Assembly: GCA_026122225.1 (NCBI GenBank)
Contig: JANEZZ010000463.1
Span: 930,001 to 994,000 of the forward strand
Direction: 5' to 3'
DNA: 64,000 bases
From: Heloderma charlesbogerti
Taxonomy: Eukaryota; Chordata; Lepidosauria; Squamata; Helodermatidae
Shown: positions 44,640-55,911 of the stretch, one piece after another
Layout: every line of letters starts with the position of its first letter
Numbering within the stretch: position 1 is the stretch's first letter
The notes under the pieces: model-generated
What the model was told of the DNA's origin: nothing
Database searches by the model: none
Seen by the model: the letters and a program-made list of their open reading frames with translations, nothing else
Program-made: the position numbers and the translations under genes

Positions 44640-47600
44640 CATGGGTTAGGGGAAGGAAATGGCAACCCACTCCAGTATTCTTGCCAAGAAAACCCCATGG
44701 AAAGTATCACAAGGCTAAAAGAGATGACGCCGGAAGATGAGCCCCTCAGGTCGGAAGGTGTCCAATATGCTACTGGGGAAGAGCAGAGGGTATTTCCAAG
44801 TAGCGCCAGAAAGAGTGAAGCGGCTGGGCCAAACCCGAAAGGACACTCAGCTGTGGATGTGTCTGGTGGTGAAAAGAAAATCCGATGCTGTAAAGAACAA
44901 TATTGTTTAGGAACCTGGAATGTCAGATCAATGAATCAAGGTAAGCTGGAGGTGGTCAAACATGAGATGACAAGATTGAACATCGACATCTTGGGAATCA
45001 GCGAACTAAAATGGACAGGCATGGGCGAATTTAATTCAGGTGACCATCATATCTACTATTGTGGGCAAGAATCCCTTAGAAGAAATGGAGTAGCACTCAT
45101 AGTCAACAAAAGGGTGGGAAAAGCAGTACTGGGGTACAATCTTAAAAATGATAGAATGATCTCAGTACGAATCCAAGGCAAACCATTCAACATCACAGTA
45201 ATTCAAGTCTATGCCCCAACCACTGAGGCCGAAGAAGCTGAGGTTGATCGGTTCTATGAAGACCTACAACACCTTCTAGAACTAACACCAAAAAAAGATG
45301 TCCTCTTCATCATAGGGGATTGGAATGCTAAAGTAGGAAGTCAAGAAATCACCGGGATAACAGGCAGGCATGGCCTTGGTGTACAAAATGAAGCAGGACA
45401 AAAGCTAATAGAGTTTTGCCAAGAGAACATGCTGATAATAGCAAACACTCTTTTCCAGCAGCACAAGAGGCGACTCTACACATGGACGTCACCAGATGGT
45501 CAATATCGAAATCAGATTGATTATGTCCTTTGCAGCCAAAGATGGAGAAGCTCCATACAGTCAGTCAAAACAAGACCTGGAGCTGACTGTGGCTCAGATC
45601 ATGAGCTGCTTCTTGCAAAATTTCGGCTTAAATTGAAGAACGTCGGGAAAACCACTAAACCGTTCAGGTATGACCTAAATCATATCCCTGATGAATATAC
45701 AGTGGAGGTGAGGAATAGATTTCAGGGATTAGACCTGATAGACAGAGTGCCTGAGGAACTATGGACGGAGGTCCGTAACATTGTTCAGGAGGCAGCAACG
45801 AAATCCATCCCAAAGAAAAAGAAATGCAAGAAAGCAAAGTGGCTGTCTGATGAGGCTTTACAAGTAGCTGAGGAAAGAAGGGAAGCGAAAAGCAAGGGAG
45901 AAAGGGGAAGATATACCCAACTGAATGCAGAGTTCCAGAGAATAGCAAGGAGAGACAAGAAGGCCTTCTTAAATGAACAATGCAAAGAAATCGAGGAAAA
46001 CAACAGAATGGGAAAGACTAGAGATCTCTTCAAGAAAATTGGAGATCTCAAGGGAACGTTTTGTGCAAAGACGGGCATGATAAAGGACAAAGAAGGCAGG
46101 GACCTCACAGAAGCAGATGAGATTAAGAAGAGGTGGCAAGAATACACAGAAGAACTATACAGGAAAGATCTGAATGTCCCTGATAGCCATGATAGTGCGG
46201 TCACTGAACTTGAGCCAGACATCCTCGAGAGTGAAGTCAAGTGGGCCTTAAGAAGCATTAGTAACAACAAAGCTAGCGGAAATGACAGTATTCCAGCCGA
46301 GCTATTTAAAATCCTAAAAGATGATGCTGTTAAAGTGCTGCACTCAATATGCCAACAAATCTGGAACACTCAACAGTGGCCACAAGACTGGAAAAGGTCA
46401 GTTTACATTCCAATTCCAAAGAAGGGCAACGCCAAAGAGTGTTCAAACTACCGCACCATTGCGCTCATTTCACATGCCAGCAAGGTGATGCTCAAAATCC
46501 TACAAGCTAGGCTTCAGCAGTATGCGAACCGAGAACTACCGGAAGTACAAGCTGGGTTTCGAAGAGGCAGAGGAACTAGAGATCAAATCGCCAACATTCG
46601 CTGCATCATGGAGAAAGCAAGAGAATTCCAGAAAAACGTCTATTTCTGCTTCATTGACTACGCTAAAGCCTTTGATTGTGTGGATCACAACAAACTGTGG
46701 CAAATTCTTAAAGTGATGGGAGTACCAGACCACCTTACCTGTCTCCTGAGAAACCTGTACGAGGGTCAAGAAGCAACAGTAAGAACCAGACATGGAACAA
46801 CCGATTGGTTCAAAATTGGGAAAGGAGTACGACAAGGCTGCATATTGTCACCCTGCTTATTTAACTTATATGCAGAGTACATCATGAGAAATGCCGGGTT
46901 GGATGAATCAGAGGTCGGAATTAAGATTGCTGGGAGAATTATCAACAACCTCCGATACGCAGACGATACCACCCTAATGGCAGAAAGCGAAGAGGATCTA
47001 AAGAGCCTCTTGTTGAAGGTGAAAGAGGAGAGTGCAAAAGCTGGTTTGAAACTCAACATTAAAAAAACGAAGATCATGGCATCTGGCCCCATCACTTCCT
47101 GGCATATAGAAGGGGAAGAAATGGAAGCAGTGACAGATTTTACTTTCTTGGGCTCCAAGATCACCGCAGACGGTGACTGTAGCCATGAAATTAAAAGACG
47201 CTTGCTCCTTGGGAGGAAAGCTATGGCCAACCTAGACAGCATAGTAAGAAGCAGAGACATCACCTTGCCGACAAAGGTCCGTCTAATCAAAGCTATGGTT
47301 TTCCCAGTAGTAATGTATGGCTGTGAGAGCTGGACTATAAGGAAGGCTGAGCGCCGAAGAATTGATGCTTTCGAACTGTGGTGCTGGAGAAGACTCTTAC
47401 GAGTCCCCTGGACTGCAAGGAGGTCAAATCAGTCAATCCTAAAGGAAATCAACCCTGAGTGCTCATTGGAAGGACAGATAATGAAGCTGAAGCTCCAATA
47501 TTTTGGCCACGTAATGCGAAGAGAAAACTCCCTGGAAAAGACCCTGATGCTGGGAAAGACTGAAGGCAAAAGGAGAAGAGGACGGCAGAGGATGAGATGG

Positions 47601-47753
47601 CTAGATAGCATCACGAATGCAATGAATATGAACTTGAGCACACTCCGGGAGAGAGCGCAGGACAGGAAGGCCTGGCGTGCTATGGTCCATGGGGTCACGA
47701 AGAGTCGGACACGACTGAACGACTGAACAACAACAACAACAACAACAACAACA
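44640..47753 (+). mobile_element. BovB (RTE-clade) LINE, nearly complete
   Basis: It starts near GGGGAAGGAAATGGCAACCC, carries one open frame and ends in the BovB tail GTCGGACACGACTGAACGAC plus an (AAC)n run at 47727-47753. About 3.1 kb is close to the length I know for full BovB (about 3.2 kb), so it may be full length or lack only a little of the 5' end. I could not define a target duplication. BovB is the LINE shared by squamates and ruminants, explained in the literature by horizontal transfer. Confidence 0.93.
44697..47726 (+). CDS. BovB endonuclease-reverse transcriptase polyprotein
   Basis: The uninterrupted frame runs from 44583 to the TGA at 47724-47726 (1047 codons). The first ATG (44583) lies in flanking DNA, so the ATG at 44697 (codon 39 of the frame) is the likelier start, giving about 1009 residues. 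Numbering from 44583, the apurinic-type endonuclease shows GTWNVRSMNQG, ISELKWTG, GDWNAKVG (G245, D246), QIDYVLCS and SDHELL (H340). The reverse transcriptase shows FIDYAKAFD (D692), RQGCILSPCLFNLY and YADD (792-795). The C-terminal part has CESWT, WCWRRLLRVP and RRRGRQRMRW. All catalytic motifs I can see are intact. The protein nicks target DNA and copies its RNA there, and would also mobilise SINEs with a BovB-like 3' end. Confidence 0.93.
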   Translation: MESITRLKEMTPEDEPLRSEGVQYATGEEQRVFPSSARKSEAAGPNPKGHSAVDVSGGEKKIRCCKEQYCLGTWNVRSMNQGKLEVVKHEMTRLNIDILGISELKWTGMGEFNSGDHHIYYCGQESLRRNGVALIVNKRVGKAVLGYNLKNDRMISVRIQGKPFNITVIQVYAPTTEAEEAEVDRFYEDLQHLLELTPKKDVLFIIGDWNAKVGSQEITGITGRHGLGVQNEAGQKLIEFCQENMLIIANTLFQQHKRRLYTWTSPDGQYRNQIDYVLCSQRWRSSIQSVKTRPGADCGSDHELLLAKFRLKLKNVGKTTKPFRYDLNHIPDEYTVEVRNRFQGLDLIDRVPEELWTEVRNIVQEAATKSIPKKKKCKKAKWLSDEALQVAEERREAKSKGERGRYTQLNAEFQRIARRDKKAFLNEQCKEIEENNRMGKTRDLFKKIGDLKGTFCAKTGMIKDKEGRDLTEADEIKKRWQEYTEELYRKDLNVPDSHDSAVTELEPDILESEVKWALRSISNNKASGNDSIPAELFKILKDDAVKVLHSICQQIWNTQQWPQDWKRSVYIPIPKKGNAKECSNYRTIALISHASKVMLKILQARLQQYANRELPEVQAGFRRGRGTRDQIANIRCIMEKAREFQKNVYFCFIDYAKAFDCVDHNKLWQILKVMGVPDHLTCLLRNLYEGQEATVRTRHGTTDWFKIGKGVRQGCILSPCLFNLYAEYIMRNAGLDESEVGIKIAGRIINNLRYADDTTLMAESEEDLKSLLLKVKEESAKAGLKLNIKKTKIMASGPITSWHIEGEEMEAVTDFTFLGSKITADGDCSHEIKRRLLLGRKAMANLDSIVRSRDITLPTKVRLIKAMVFPVVMYGCESWTIRKAERRRIDAFELWCWRRLLRVPWTARRSNQSILKEINPECSLEGQIMKLKLQYFGHVMRRENSLEKTLMLGKTEGKRRRGRQRMRWLDSITNAMNMNLSTLRERAQDRKAWRAMVHGVTKSRTRLND

Positions 47754-48282
47754 TAGCAGAACATGCAGAATTTTGACAGGAGAATGACCACTTGCATATA
47801 AAAATAGATAACATCCAAGAAAATTGCAGAAATGAGAGAACAGTGATTGGGGGAAAAAAGCTGTGTTAAATGCTAAGTCACTGAATGAAGTTTAGTCATT
47901 AACATTAACCAAAATCAATCAATCTAGGAGCAGACCAAAATGTTTTGCTGGTATTCTGTAGAACATGGATGTGAATTTTTTTTACTTTCCACCATTGCTC
48001 AATAAACACCTGTAATTTGACATAGTTTATTAAAAGGCTTCCCATTATTTAATGGATGATATTTCAGAACACAGAGCTGTATACTCAAATGAAGAAAAAA
48101 AAATCAAGCTTAAGATGTCAAGTTGAGCAACCAAAGGTGCATGGGGAACAATAATGAACTTCTGCAACTTGCATTTCGAAATCCTAGTAATTGCACCAAT
48201 TCTTCCATATTTGGAAGATTGCTTTCATCACCTCTCACACCGTTCCAGTACTATTCTAGTACAGTTCACATTCTGCAGTCAG

Positions 48283-48690
48283 GGAAGAACCATAGCTCAG
48301 TGGTAAGAGCACATGCTTTGCATGCAGAAGGTCCCAGGTTCAGAGAAAGAAGTCCTGGGCAGTATCCACCTGTGTCATTCCGCTAGCAGAAATGATGTTG
48401 CACTAGTGGAAACTAGGTTCTGAACTATAAGCATGGGGAGAATCCAACTAAATTTTTGCTTATGCAAGAGGTTGCACAACCACTTTCAGGAGTGGGCCAT
48501 GTGCTCTGCTAGCACAGTGTGAAAGTGCTGCTGCAACTGAAAGGTTCAGTGGAACTCTGCTAGCGCTACTTGAGTTTGTAGAATGACACCACTGGATGCT
48601 GCCCTTGGCAGGCTACGGTCAGTCAGTGTAGGGAATACTGAACTAGCTGGACCAATGGTCTAACGTGGTTTAAGGCAGCTTCCTAAGTTA
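48283..48690 (+). mobile_element. tRNA-derived SINE, split by a small insertion
   Basis: The head ATAGCTCAGTGGTAAGAGC then TTTGCATGCAGAAGGTCCC is tRNA-like (A box present, B box degenerate). The body resumes at about 48590 (GGTCAGTCAGTGTAGG, TGGACCAATGGTCTAACG) and ends AAGGCAGCTTCCTAAG. It is the same family as 19539-19722. It is not a tRNA gene: no acceptor stem and a broken B box. Confidence 0.75.
48372..48589. mobile_element. Insertion with GTGTCATTC / GAATGACAC ends inside the SINE
   Basis: About 218 bp bounded by perfect 9-bp inverted ends, with subterminal CGCTAGCAG against CTGCTAGCG, interrupts the SINE. No clear target duplication; class unknown. Confidence 0.5.
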
Positions 48691-49232
48691 TATTTGTATC
48701 TGCAGTCTGCAGTGGATTTGCCTTCCTGAAAATCTTAAGCTTCTAGTTCTCACTGTTCTGGAGAGAGAAAAACTGGAAATGTAAAAAGGACTGTTTGCTA
48801 CAGGTTCAGAATTGTACAGGTGCACAGAAAAGCCACGGAATGTGGCACTGCCAAAGGCAGTAAGCTTTTAAGGTTTAATTTTTTAAAAAGCTTTGTAGGC
48901 TTTTTGCTGGTGAAAATATGCTTGAAAATATGGGGGCAATGGCAGGTGAAAACTCAGAAGCCAGAAAGGTGGCTAAATAAGATTCCTAGTAGTCAAAGGC
49001 AGGCCCTCACACCTCACCACAACTATCAGGGCTAGAATAAAGCATGAAAAATGCTAAAAATGACAATATATTGTGCTAGTTAAAAGAAATAATGCAAGTG
49101 TGTTACTTTTTATAAGTTGCTGAACACACTGATTGTTGTGGCAGAATAAATTTATTTTTAAGTCAGAGGCCACCCAGGCCAGCCTAAGGAGGATGCAAAG
49201 ATTCCACAATATCACCACCCAATTCCAGAACA

Positions 49233-49265
49233 TGCCTGCCTGCCTGCCTGCCTGCCTTCCTTCCT
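49233..49265 (+). repeat. (CCTG)n-(CCTT)n simple repeat
   Basis: About six CCTG units pass into CCTT units. Confidence 0.95.
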
Positions 49266-49839
49266 TCCCAACAGACCTTTGCAAATTGTCTACATTCTCT
49301 GAAAAGCACACGTCAGGCAGAATCAAATTCATTTTTGTTTGTGAGGTAATGTACTTAATTTGTTCTTAATGCTAATGTAGAATTTGGGGGTGGAAGTGGA
49401 ATTTGCATTTTTACTAAGGCTGTCAACCAAATTAAGAAACCTTAAATTAATTGTATGAGTTTTAGTCAATAAACTGAATAAATCTACATAAATTATGCAT
49501 ATAAGAAAAAATAGTTCTAAAGAAATTTGCACACTTTTGTTCTTTCATAATGCATACAAATATTACAGGTAGCATCTTAGAAGAGGCATTCCCAATCCTC
49601 TCACACAACAGGGAATGCTTCTTCTAAGATGGGTGCTTTCCACCTGCAGCATTTATCAATATTGCACTTAAAATATGCTGCTCAATTATTCAGGGAACCT
49701 ATTTAGTTGATCAAAATATTTTAATTAATCTAACTGATTAAATTACTAAAATGTCATGGCTCTAATTTTTATTCCTTATTGCATGCACAATACAGGCAAG
49801 GATGGACAATATTTTTTATCTTGCATGTGGAAATCCAAT

Positions 49840-50586
49840 GCTGCATGCTCATGGAGGAAGGAAATAGAGGATCTGCTATCCTTGACTTAATCCTAACCAA
49901 CAGAAATGACTTAGTGAATAAAGTAGCAGTTACAGGAACTTTGGGGGAAAGTGACCATGTTATACTTGAGTTCTTGGTTCTAAAGGAAGCAAAAGCTGAG
50001 TGTAGCCAAGCACATACCCTGGATTTTAGGAAAGCCAATTTTTATAAACTCAGAACAATGATAAGTAAGGTCCCATGGAAAGTGATTCTAATGAAAAACG
50101 GAGTCCAAGAGGGGTGGGAGTTTTTAAAAAAGGAAATTCTAAAGGCATAATTACAAACAATTACAACAAGAAAAGAAGGGTGGAAGACAACAGAAGAAGC
50201 CAATGTGGCTTCACAAAAAGCTTAGAGATGACCTGAAAAAAAGAAGAAGACACATATAGGAAGTGGAAGGAAGGCCAAGTTACAAAGGAAGAGTACAGGC
50301 AGGTAGCACAGAATTGCAGGGATGGCGTCAGGAAGGCTAAAGCTGAGAATGTGCTGAGGTTAGTGAAGGACGCTAAAAGCAACAAAAACGCTTTCTTCAG
50401 AAACAACTACAGTAAAAGACAAAAGAAATGGTGGTTCAGCTATTCAATTAGGATGGCAAAAGGATAAAAGATGACAAAGAAAAGGCAAAAGTGCTCAATT
50501 CCTACTTTGGCTCAGTCTTCTCCCAAAAGAGGGTCTATGACACACACACACACATACCCTGGCAAAGGCGAAGTACAGGCTGAAGG
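49840..50586 (+). mobile_element. CR1 LINE, 5' part (left of hAT insertion)
   Basis: The frame 49779-50150 holds the C-terminal end of the CR1 endonuclease (RGSAILDLILTNRNDLVNKV, LGESDHVILEF). Broken frames to about 50520 cover the linker toward the reverse transcriptase (SQFLLWLSLLPKE-type text). The element is interrupted at 50586 by the family A hAT copy 3 and continues at 51294. Its own 5' end is missing. Confidence 0.88.
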
Positions 50587-51285
50587 TAGAGATGTACGAA
50601 AGTCACTTACCTTTTCGCAGCTTGGCTTCACGGTGGGAGGGAGGCGCTTCGCTTCTCCCCCCGAAGTTCAGGAGAGGGGGGGGAGGCGTCCCGCCTCGCC
50701 CAGCCGAAATTCAGGCCGGGGGGGGAGGCGCCCTGCCTCGCCCAGCCAAAATTAAGGCCGGGGAGAAGCGCCCCGTTTACGTAGATTTACGCAAAAATAA
50801 GGGCAACGCCGTAGTCTACGTAAATCTTTACGTAGACTAGACATGCCAAAATAAGGAACGCAAATGGCGGCGCCCCATGGGCACCGCCATTTGCGTACGC
50901 GCTTTTTTTTTCCCCCCAAAGTCATCCGTGATAGGCTACATGACGATTTACATAGCCTATCATGGCTGACTTTGGAAATCTAGCCGTGATAGGCTACGTA
51001 AATTGTCACGTAGCCTATCACGGGTGTTTTGTGTTTTTTTTACTTTAGGTTTTTTTTTTTGCAATGGCGGAGGTGGCAGCCGGTCGGGAGACCAGCCGCT
51101 GCCCCCGCCCGCGCCGAACCGCCGCCGAACCGCCGCCGGGACCCGCCGCCGAGAGGGACATTCGCTGAAGGTAAGTCCCGTCCCGGGGGGGGGGCCGCGG
51201 AGAATTTCCCAACCAACTTCGGGGGGCCGAATGCATCGGCGCTCGGCCTCCCGAAGATTCGGGGAGAAATTCTCCGCCATCCCTA
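50587..51285 (+). mobile_element. Hairpin-array hAT MITE, family A copy 3, 699 bp
   Basis: The ends are TAGAGATGTACGAAAG and, from the other strand, TAGGGATGGCGGAGAATTTC. The perfect target duplication is GCTGAAGG (50579-50586 and 51286-51293). It has the same orientation as copy 1. Hairpins include one with TAGTCTACGTAAAT arms near 50810-50845, CGCAAATGGCGG...CCGCCATTTGCG at about 50858-50897, GTGATAGGCTACAT at 50927-50966 and CGTGATAGGCTACGTAAAT at 50985-51024. The tail carries a GGCCGAATGC-type arm as in copies 1 and 2. No transposase. Confidence 0.93.
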
Positions 51286-51293
51286 GCTGAAGG

Positions 51294-52885
51294 GGCAGGA
51301 TTGCAGCTTGAGATTGATAGGCATATGGTCAAGGAACACCTAATTCCTTTTAATGAGTTCAAATCTCCAGGGCCAGATGAACTGCATCCTAGAGTAATAA
51401 AGGAATTGGCAGAAGAACTCTCAGAACCACTGTCTACTATCTCTGAGAAATCATGGAGGATGGGTGAAGTGCCAGATGATTGGAGGTGGGCTAATGTTGT
51501 CCCTATCTTCAAAAAGGGCAAAAAGGAGGAATCTGGGAACTACAGACCAGTCAGTCTGACATCAATCCCTGGGGAAATTCTGGAGCAGATTATAAAGCAA
51601 TCCATCTGGAAGCACCTTGAAAACAATGCCGTGATTACTCGAAGCTAACATGGATTTGTCAAGAACAAATCTTGCCAGACTAATCTGATCTCATTTTTGA
51701 TCAGGTAACCTCCTTGTGGACTGTGGGAATGCTGTGGACATAGTGTACCTCGACTTCAGCAAAGCTTTCGACAAAGTGCCCCATGATATCCTGATGAGCA
51801 AACTAGCTCAAAGTGAAACAACGATCCGGTGGATCCACAGTTGGCTATGGAATCGGACTCAAAGAGTGCTTATCAATGGGATCTTCTCAAACTGGGGAGA
51901 GGTAACGAGAGGGATACCGCAGGGCTCAGTCCTGGGCCCAGTGCTCTTCAACATTTTTATTAATGACTTGGAGGAGGAGGTGCAGGAAATGCTTATAAGA
52001 ATTGCAGATGACGCAGAATTGGGTGGGATAGCTAATACCCTGGAAGACAGAAACAGAATTCAAAGTAATCTTGATAGGCTGGAGCGCTGGGCTGAAAACA
52101 ACAGAATGAAATTTAACAGGGATAAATGCCAAGTTCTGCACCTAGGAAAAAGAAACCAAATGCACAGTTACAAGATGAGGGATATTTGGCTCAACAATGC
52201 TACAAATGAGAACGATCTTGGAATTGTTGTCGATCACAAGCTGAAGATGAGCCAACAATGTGATATGGTTGCAAAAAAGGCAAATGCTATTTTGGGCTGC
52301 ATTCATAGAAGCATAGCTTCCAAATCCCGGGATGTACTTGTTCCCCTCTATTCAGCACTAGTTAGGCCTCATCTGGAGTACTGTGTCCAGTTCTGGGCAC
52401 CACACTTTAAGAAGGATGCAGACAAACTGGAGAGGGTTCAGAGGAGGGCAACAAAGATGATCTGCGGACTGGAAACTAAGCCCTATGAAGAGAGACTGAA
52501 AGAACTGGGCATGTTTAGCCTTGAGAAGAGAAGACTGAGGGGAGATATGATAGCGCTCTTCAAGTACTTGAAAGGTTGTCACAGAGAGGAAGGTCAAGAT
52601 CTCAAACATCCCAGAGTACAGGACAGGGAATAATGGACTCAAGTTACAGGAAGTCAGATTCTGGCTGAACATCAGGAAAACCTCCTCACTATTAGAGCAA
52701 TACAACAATGGAACCAATTACATAGGGAGGTAGTGGGCTCTCCCACACTGAAGGCATTCAAGATGAAGCTGGACAGCCATCTATCAGGGATGCTTTGACT
52801 TGGATTCCTGCACTGAGCAGGGGGTTGGACTTGATGGTCTTATAGGCCCCTTCCAACCCTACTATTCTCTGATTCACTGATTCTA
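51294..52885 (+). mobile_element. CR1 LINE, reverse transcriptase part and 3' end
   Basis: The right half of the interrupted CR1. Frame 51301-51648 gives LIPFNEFKSPGPDELHPRVI, PIFKKGKKE and NYRPVSLTSIPGE. A stop/frame change precedes 51716-52633, which gives VYLDFSKAFDKVPHDIL, IPQGSVLGPVLFNIFIND and ADDAELGG (catalytic-site equivalent, decayed to IADD), then CQVLHLGKRNQ and [19 protein letters not shown]. The 3' UTR ends CTATTCTCTGATTCACTGAT, the CR1-type tail. Multiple breaks make it inactive. Confidence 0.93.
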
Positions 52886-54875
52886 TCTTGCTCTAACTTA
52901 AGATGCAGGATACAAGTCACTGGCCATGAGTATAGCTGGGAAAGTGGAATTCAGTAGTAATGTTTAGGCCAAAGCATTACTTTCCCTAAAGATTGAAATG
53001 ATCCGTGATAAATATGGTTCTGAGAACATACACCAAATCCTTTAATATTCTGGCACCCCAATCCTAAACATATTTACTTGGAATTAAGTTGCTTTTGTTT
53101 GAATGGTACCAATTTCCCATTCTGGATCTGATACCAATTCTCATTCTGCATCTGATATCAAAACATCAGAGATTTTATATATACACCACATTAATCAGAA
53201 CTGTAATCACCTTTGAGAAGATATTCACTATATTTAGACACTGAGAGAATGTCTATATTATTACTCCACCAGAGTCCATATTTCTGTCTCATTCAAGACA
53301 ATGGCAAATCTCCTACCATTTCAACGGAACCAAGAAAATGTAACCAACACAGACAATGAAATCTCATTTATTAGAGAGCTTATTGCCCAGGGTGCCTGGA
53401 TAAAGGCTAGATAAGATACAGTCCACTGGGACTTTCATCTGTACAAGTCAAATTGAAATGAATGGGAACAAGATCAAGTACTTTCGTCCTGCTCCTATTT
53501 ACTTCAGTGGAATTTGCACAAGAGAGCTTCCCTTTGGTGTCCACTTGACACTCTATATTCAGCCATTCCTATGCGCTTACCAAACAGTGTACCCCTAGCC
53601 AACCATGCCACTTCCACTTTAATGTTAGGAAATAACTACAGTGATTAGAAAAGAGCATAAGCAATGTCATCACATACAAAAAGCTTTCCCCAAACCATTT
53701 TTGCTGCCCCAACAACTTGAGAAGATTAAAATATTATCCAATATAATTACAAGGCAGGTTAATGATCAAATCAAAATTGCAGCTATCAGAGCTTTTATAG
53801 GCTGTCATTGAGCCACTGGATGATGTGTAATCTTTATTTTAATTAATTCCACATCATACCTATATCTACTTCCCTTTTTAGTAAAACACAAACACACATA
53901 TATGCATGTGGCTAGTTTTTGATTATGTGTTCAATCTCTATAAAATCTAAATGTTTTCCACACATTCAACAACACACACGAGGATGTAACAACTCCTCAG
54001 GATATCCCAGTATATATTCTGTGATACGAGGCTAGCCGGCCAAGTTGTCCAAAAAGGAACATGTTTGCACTACATAAAAGATGAACAGACAGTCTGCTTT
54101 ATCCTGGACAGTGATAATGAAGTTATGTCAATGATATCTCAAATGACTGGGTAACTCACATGTATCATCAGATGAGGACACAAAGACCAAAGATGACAGG
54201 CCCAAACAGAATCCTGAGAAATGGATCAGCACGCTATTCACATTTTGCAGTTCTCGCCAAGTTTATGTCTTTTCCACAATACAAATATAAGAGAAGTCAA
54301 AATGAGTTACTAACACTGTTGCTATCAAAACCTCTTCTGACTAACAAGACATCTACTTGCATTGCACTTGGCAAATCTCATTTTCTTGTTCTTTTTTTTT
54401 TAAGTGCTCAAGAGAAGAGAAGCAAAATCTTCAACTCATCTTCTAACCACTGGGTCAGACTACATGTCAACATGGGGTGCTTTGTAACTTTTTCTCAACT
54501 TTAAAAAATACAAAATACAGGAGTGGCGGAAGACCAACCGCGTGGGGAAGGGATGCTTAATCCTTTCCTATTTTTCCTTTCAGAATTGTCCCCTATGGTG
54601 GAAAGCAGCTTGAAGGGACGATAAGAGCAGGGAAAGATCAGCCAGCATGGAAAACCTGGCTTTGGTTCCTTTCTAACTGCAGCCTCTGGTGGCGGTTTTT
54701 CATTATTTAAAAAATTTCAGGGGAAATTACATGGAACTCAGGGTAATGTAGAGTTTAGTCCTTAGTACCTTTTATGGAGTGTGAGGAGGTGGTAGAATCC
54801 TCATGACAAGCACTGGGCACATTCCAATGAAAATGAAGCACTTTTTTGCCCCACTGACTTCGATAGGAGAGATTA
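52886..54875. other. Intergenic, no gene recognised
   Basis: AT-rich DNA. A short piece at about 53064-53100 resembles half of the GCAATCCTATA MITE. The frame 54160-54504 has no recognisable domain. Nothing else is supported. Confidence 0.6.
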
Positions 54876-54879
54876 AAGC

Positions 54880-54965
54880 TGCAGTCCTGACCACAGTAAT
54901 TAGGGAGTACACCCCATTGAACACAGTGGGACTTACTTCTGAGTAAACATATGTAGGATTGAACT
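54880..54965. mobile_element. Short palindromic MITE (GCAATCCTATA type)
   Basis: The centre CCCCATTGAACACAGTGGGA is flanked by GGAGTAC and CTTACTTCTGAGTAAACAT. The right end is GTAGGATTGAAC. Confidence 0.65.
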
Positions 54966-55148
54966 GTTAAGCATGTGCTTAACAAGTGCACTGAAATCAG
55001 TGGGGCTTTAAAAAACGCTCTAAATATCCAGATTGCCCATTGATGGGAGACCAAGGGAAACTTCATAATAATCCATTAATCTGAAAAAGACAACAGCCTG
55101 GAACTCTCTCCAGTTTAGTTTTGTTATGTATCTAACTATGCCCTAAAG

Positions 55149-55526
55149 CAGGGGTGGGCAACTCTGCAGATCTGGGAGCCCATATCCACTCCCCAGATCC
55201 CCATGGGGGAGCAGTCCTGTCATTGCCATGTTGCTGAAATTCGGTTGAGTTGTAACAAAAACATTTGCAGTTTTCAGCTGAATTTTGGCAGCAAACTGCA
55301 ATGGAGATGGAAAAGGGACAAATTTAGTTTGTTTTCATGCTAAAAAAGCTCAATTCATTTTCAAGCTACAGAAACTAAATTTGAAAACAAGTTAAATTGG
55401 TCCCTTTTCAGCCTCCATCTGGATTTTTTTTGAAGACACTCCACTGAATATTGGTGGTGTGGGGGGAGCTGCACTAGAGGCTGGGGAGCTGCATGTGGCC
55501 CACAAGCCATGTGTTGCCCACCCCTG
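55149..55526. mobile_element. hAT-type MITE with CAGGGGTGGGCAA ends
   Basis: The left end CAGGGGTGGGCAACTC and the right end TTGCCCACCCCTG are inverted over 13 bp. The flanks CCCTAAAG (55141-55148) and CCATAAAG (55527-55534) match at 7 of 8. 378 bp, non-coding. Confidence 0.85.
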
Positions 55527-55599
55527 CCATAAAGATTATATTTGACAAGTCAATGTCTCCTTTGTTAATTAGTGCTAACTTTAATTCAACATCTATCAC

Positions 55600-55709
55600 T
55601 GGGTGGGGAGCCTTTGGTCCTCCAGATGTTGTTGGACTCTAATTCCCATCACCTGGGACCATTGGTCATGTTGGCTGGAGCTGATGAGAATTGTAGTCCA
55701 ATATCGGGA
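55600..55709. mobile_element. Palindromic MITE of the CTTCCCCAA family, decayed
   Basis: CCTCCAGATGTTGTTGGACT on the left pairs loosely with GAATTGTAGTCCAATATCGG on the right around GTTGGCTGGAGC. Confidence 0.6.
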
Positions 55710-55826
55710 GGGGCACATGCACTCTATAAGCACCCATATATTCACTAATTATACATGGACAAATATGGTCCTAGAATGGCCCAGCATGGCACCACCTTAT
55801 GCATATTTAGTGTTATGTATCTCTCA

Positions 55827-55911
55827 GCACAATCCTATACATGTTTACTTAGATGTAAATCTATTGAGTTCAATGAGGTTTACTTCCAGGTAAGTGAGTA
55901 TAGGATTGCAA
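55827..55911. mobile_element. Short palindromic MITE (GCAATCCTATA type)
   Basis: GCACAATCCTATACATG and GTGAGTATAGGATTGC are the arm ends; ATTGAGTTCAAT is the centre. One of the best preserved copies. Confidence 0.75.

Noticed and set aside
45664..47290. Several - strand frames of 60-194 codons inside the BovB region
   Set aside because: They are shadows of the strongly biased BovB coding frame on the + strand and show no domain.
48295..48350. tRNA gene
   Set aside because: The A box is good but the B box and acceptor stem are broken, and a SINE body follows; the same applies to 19660-19722.
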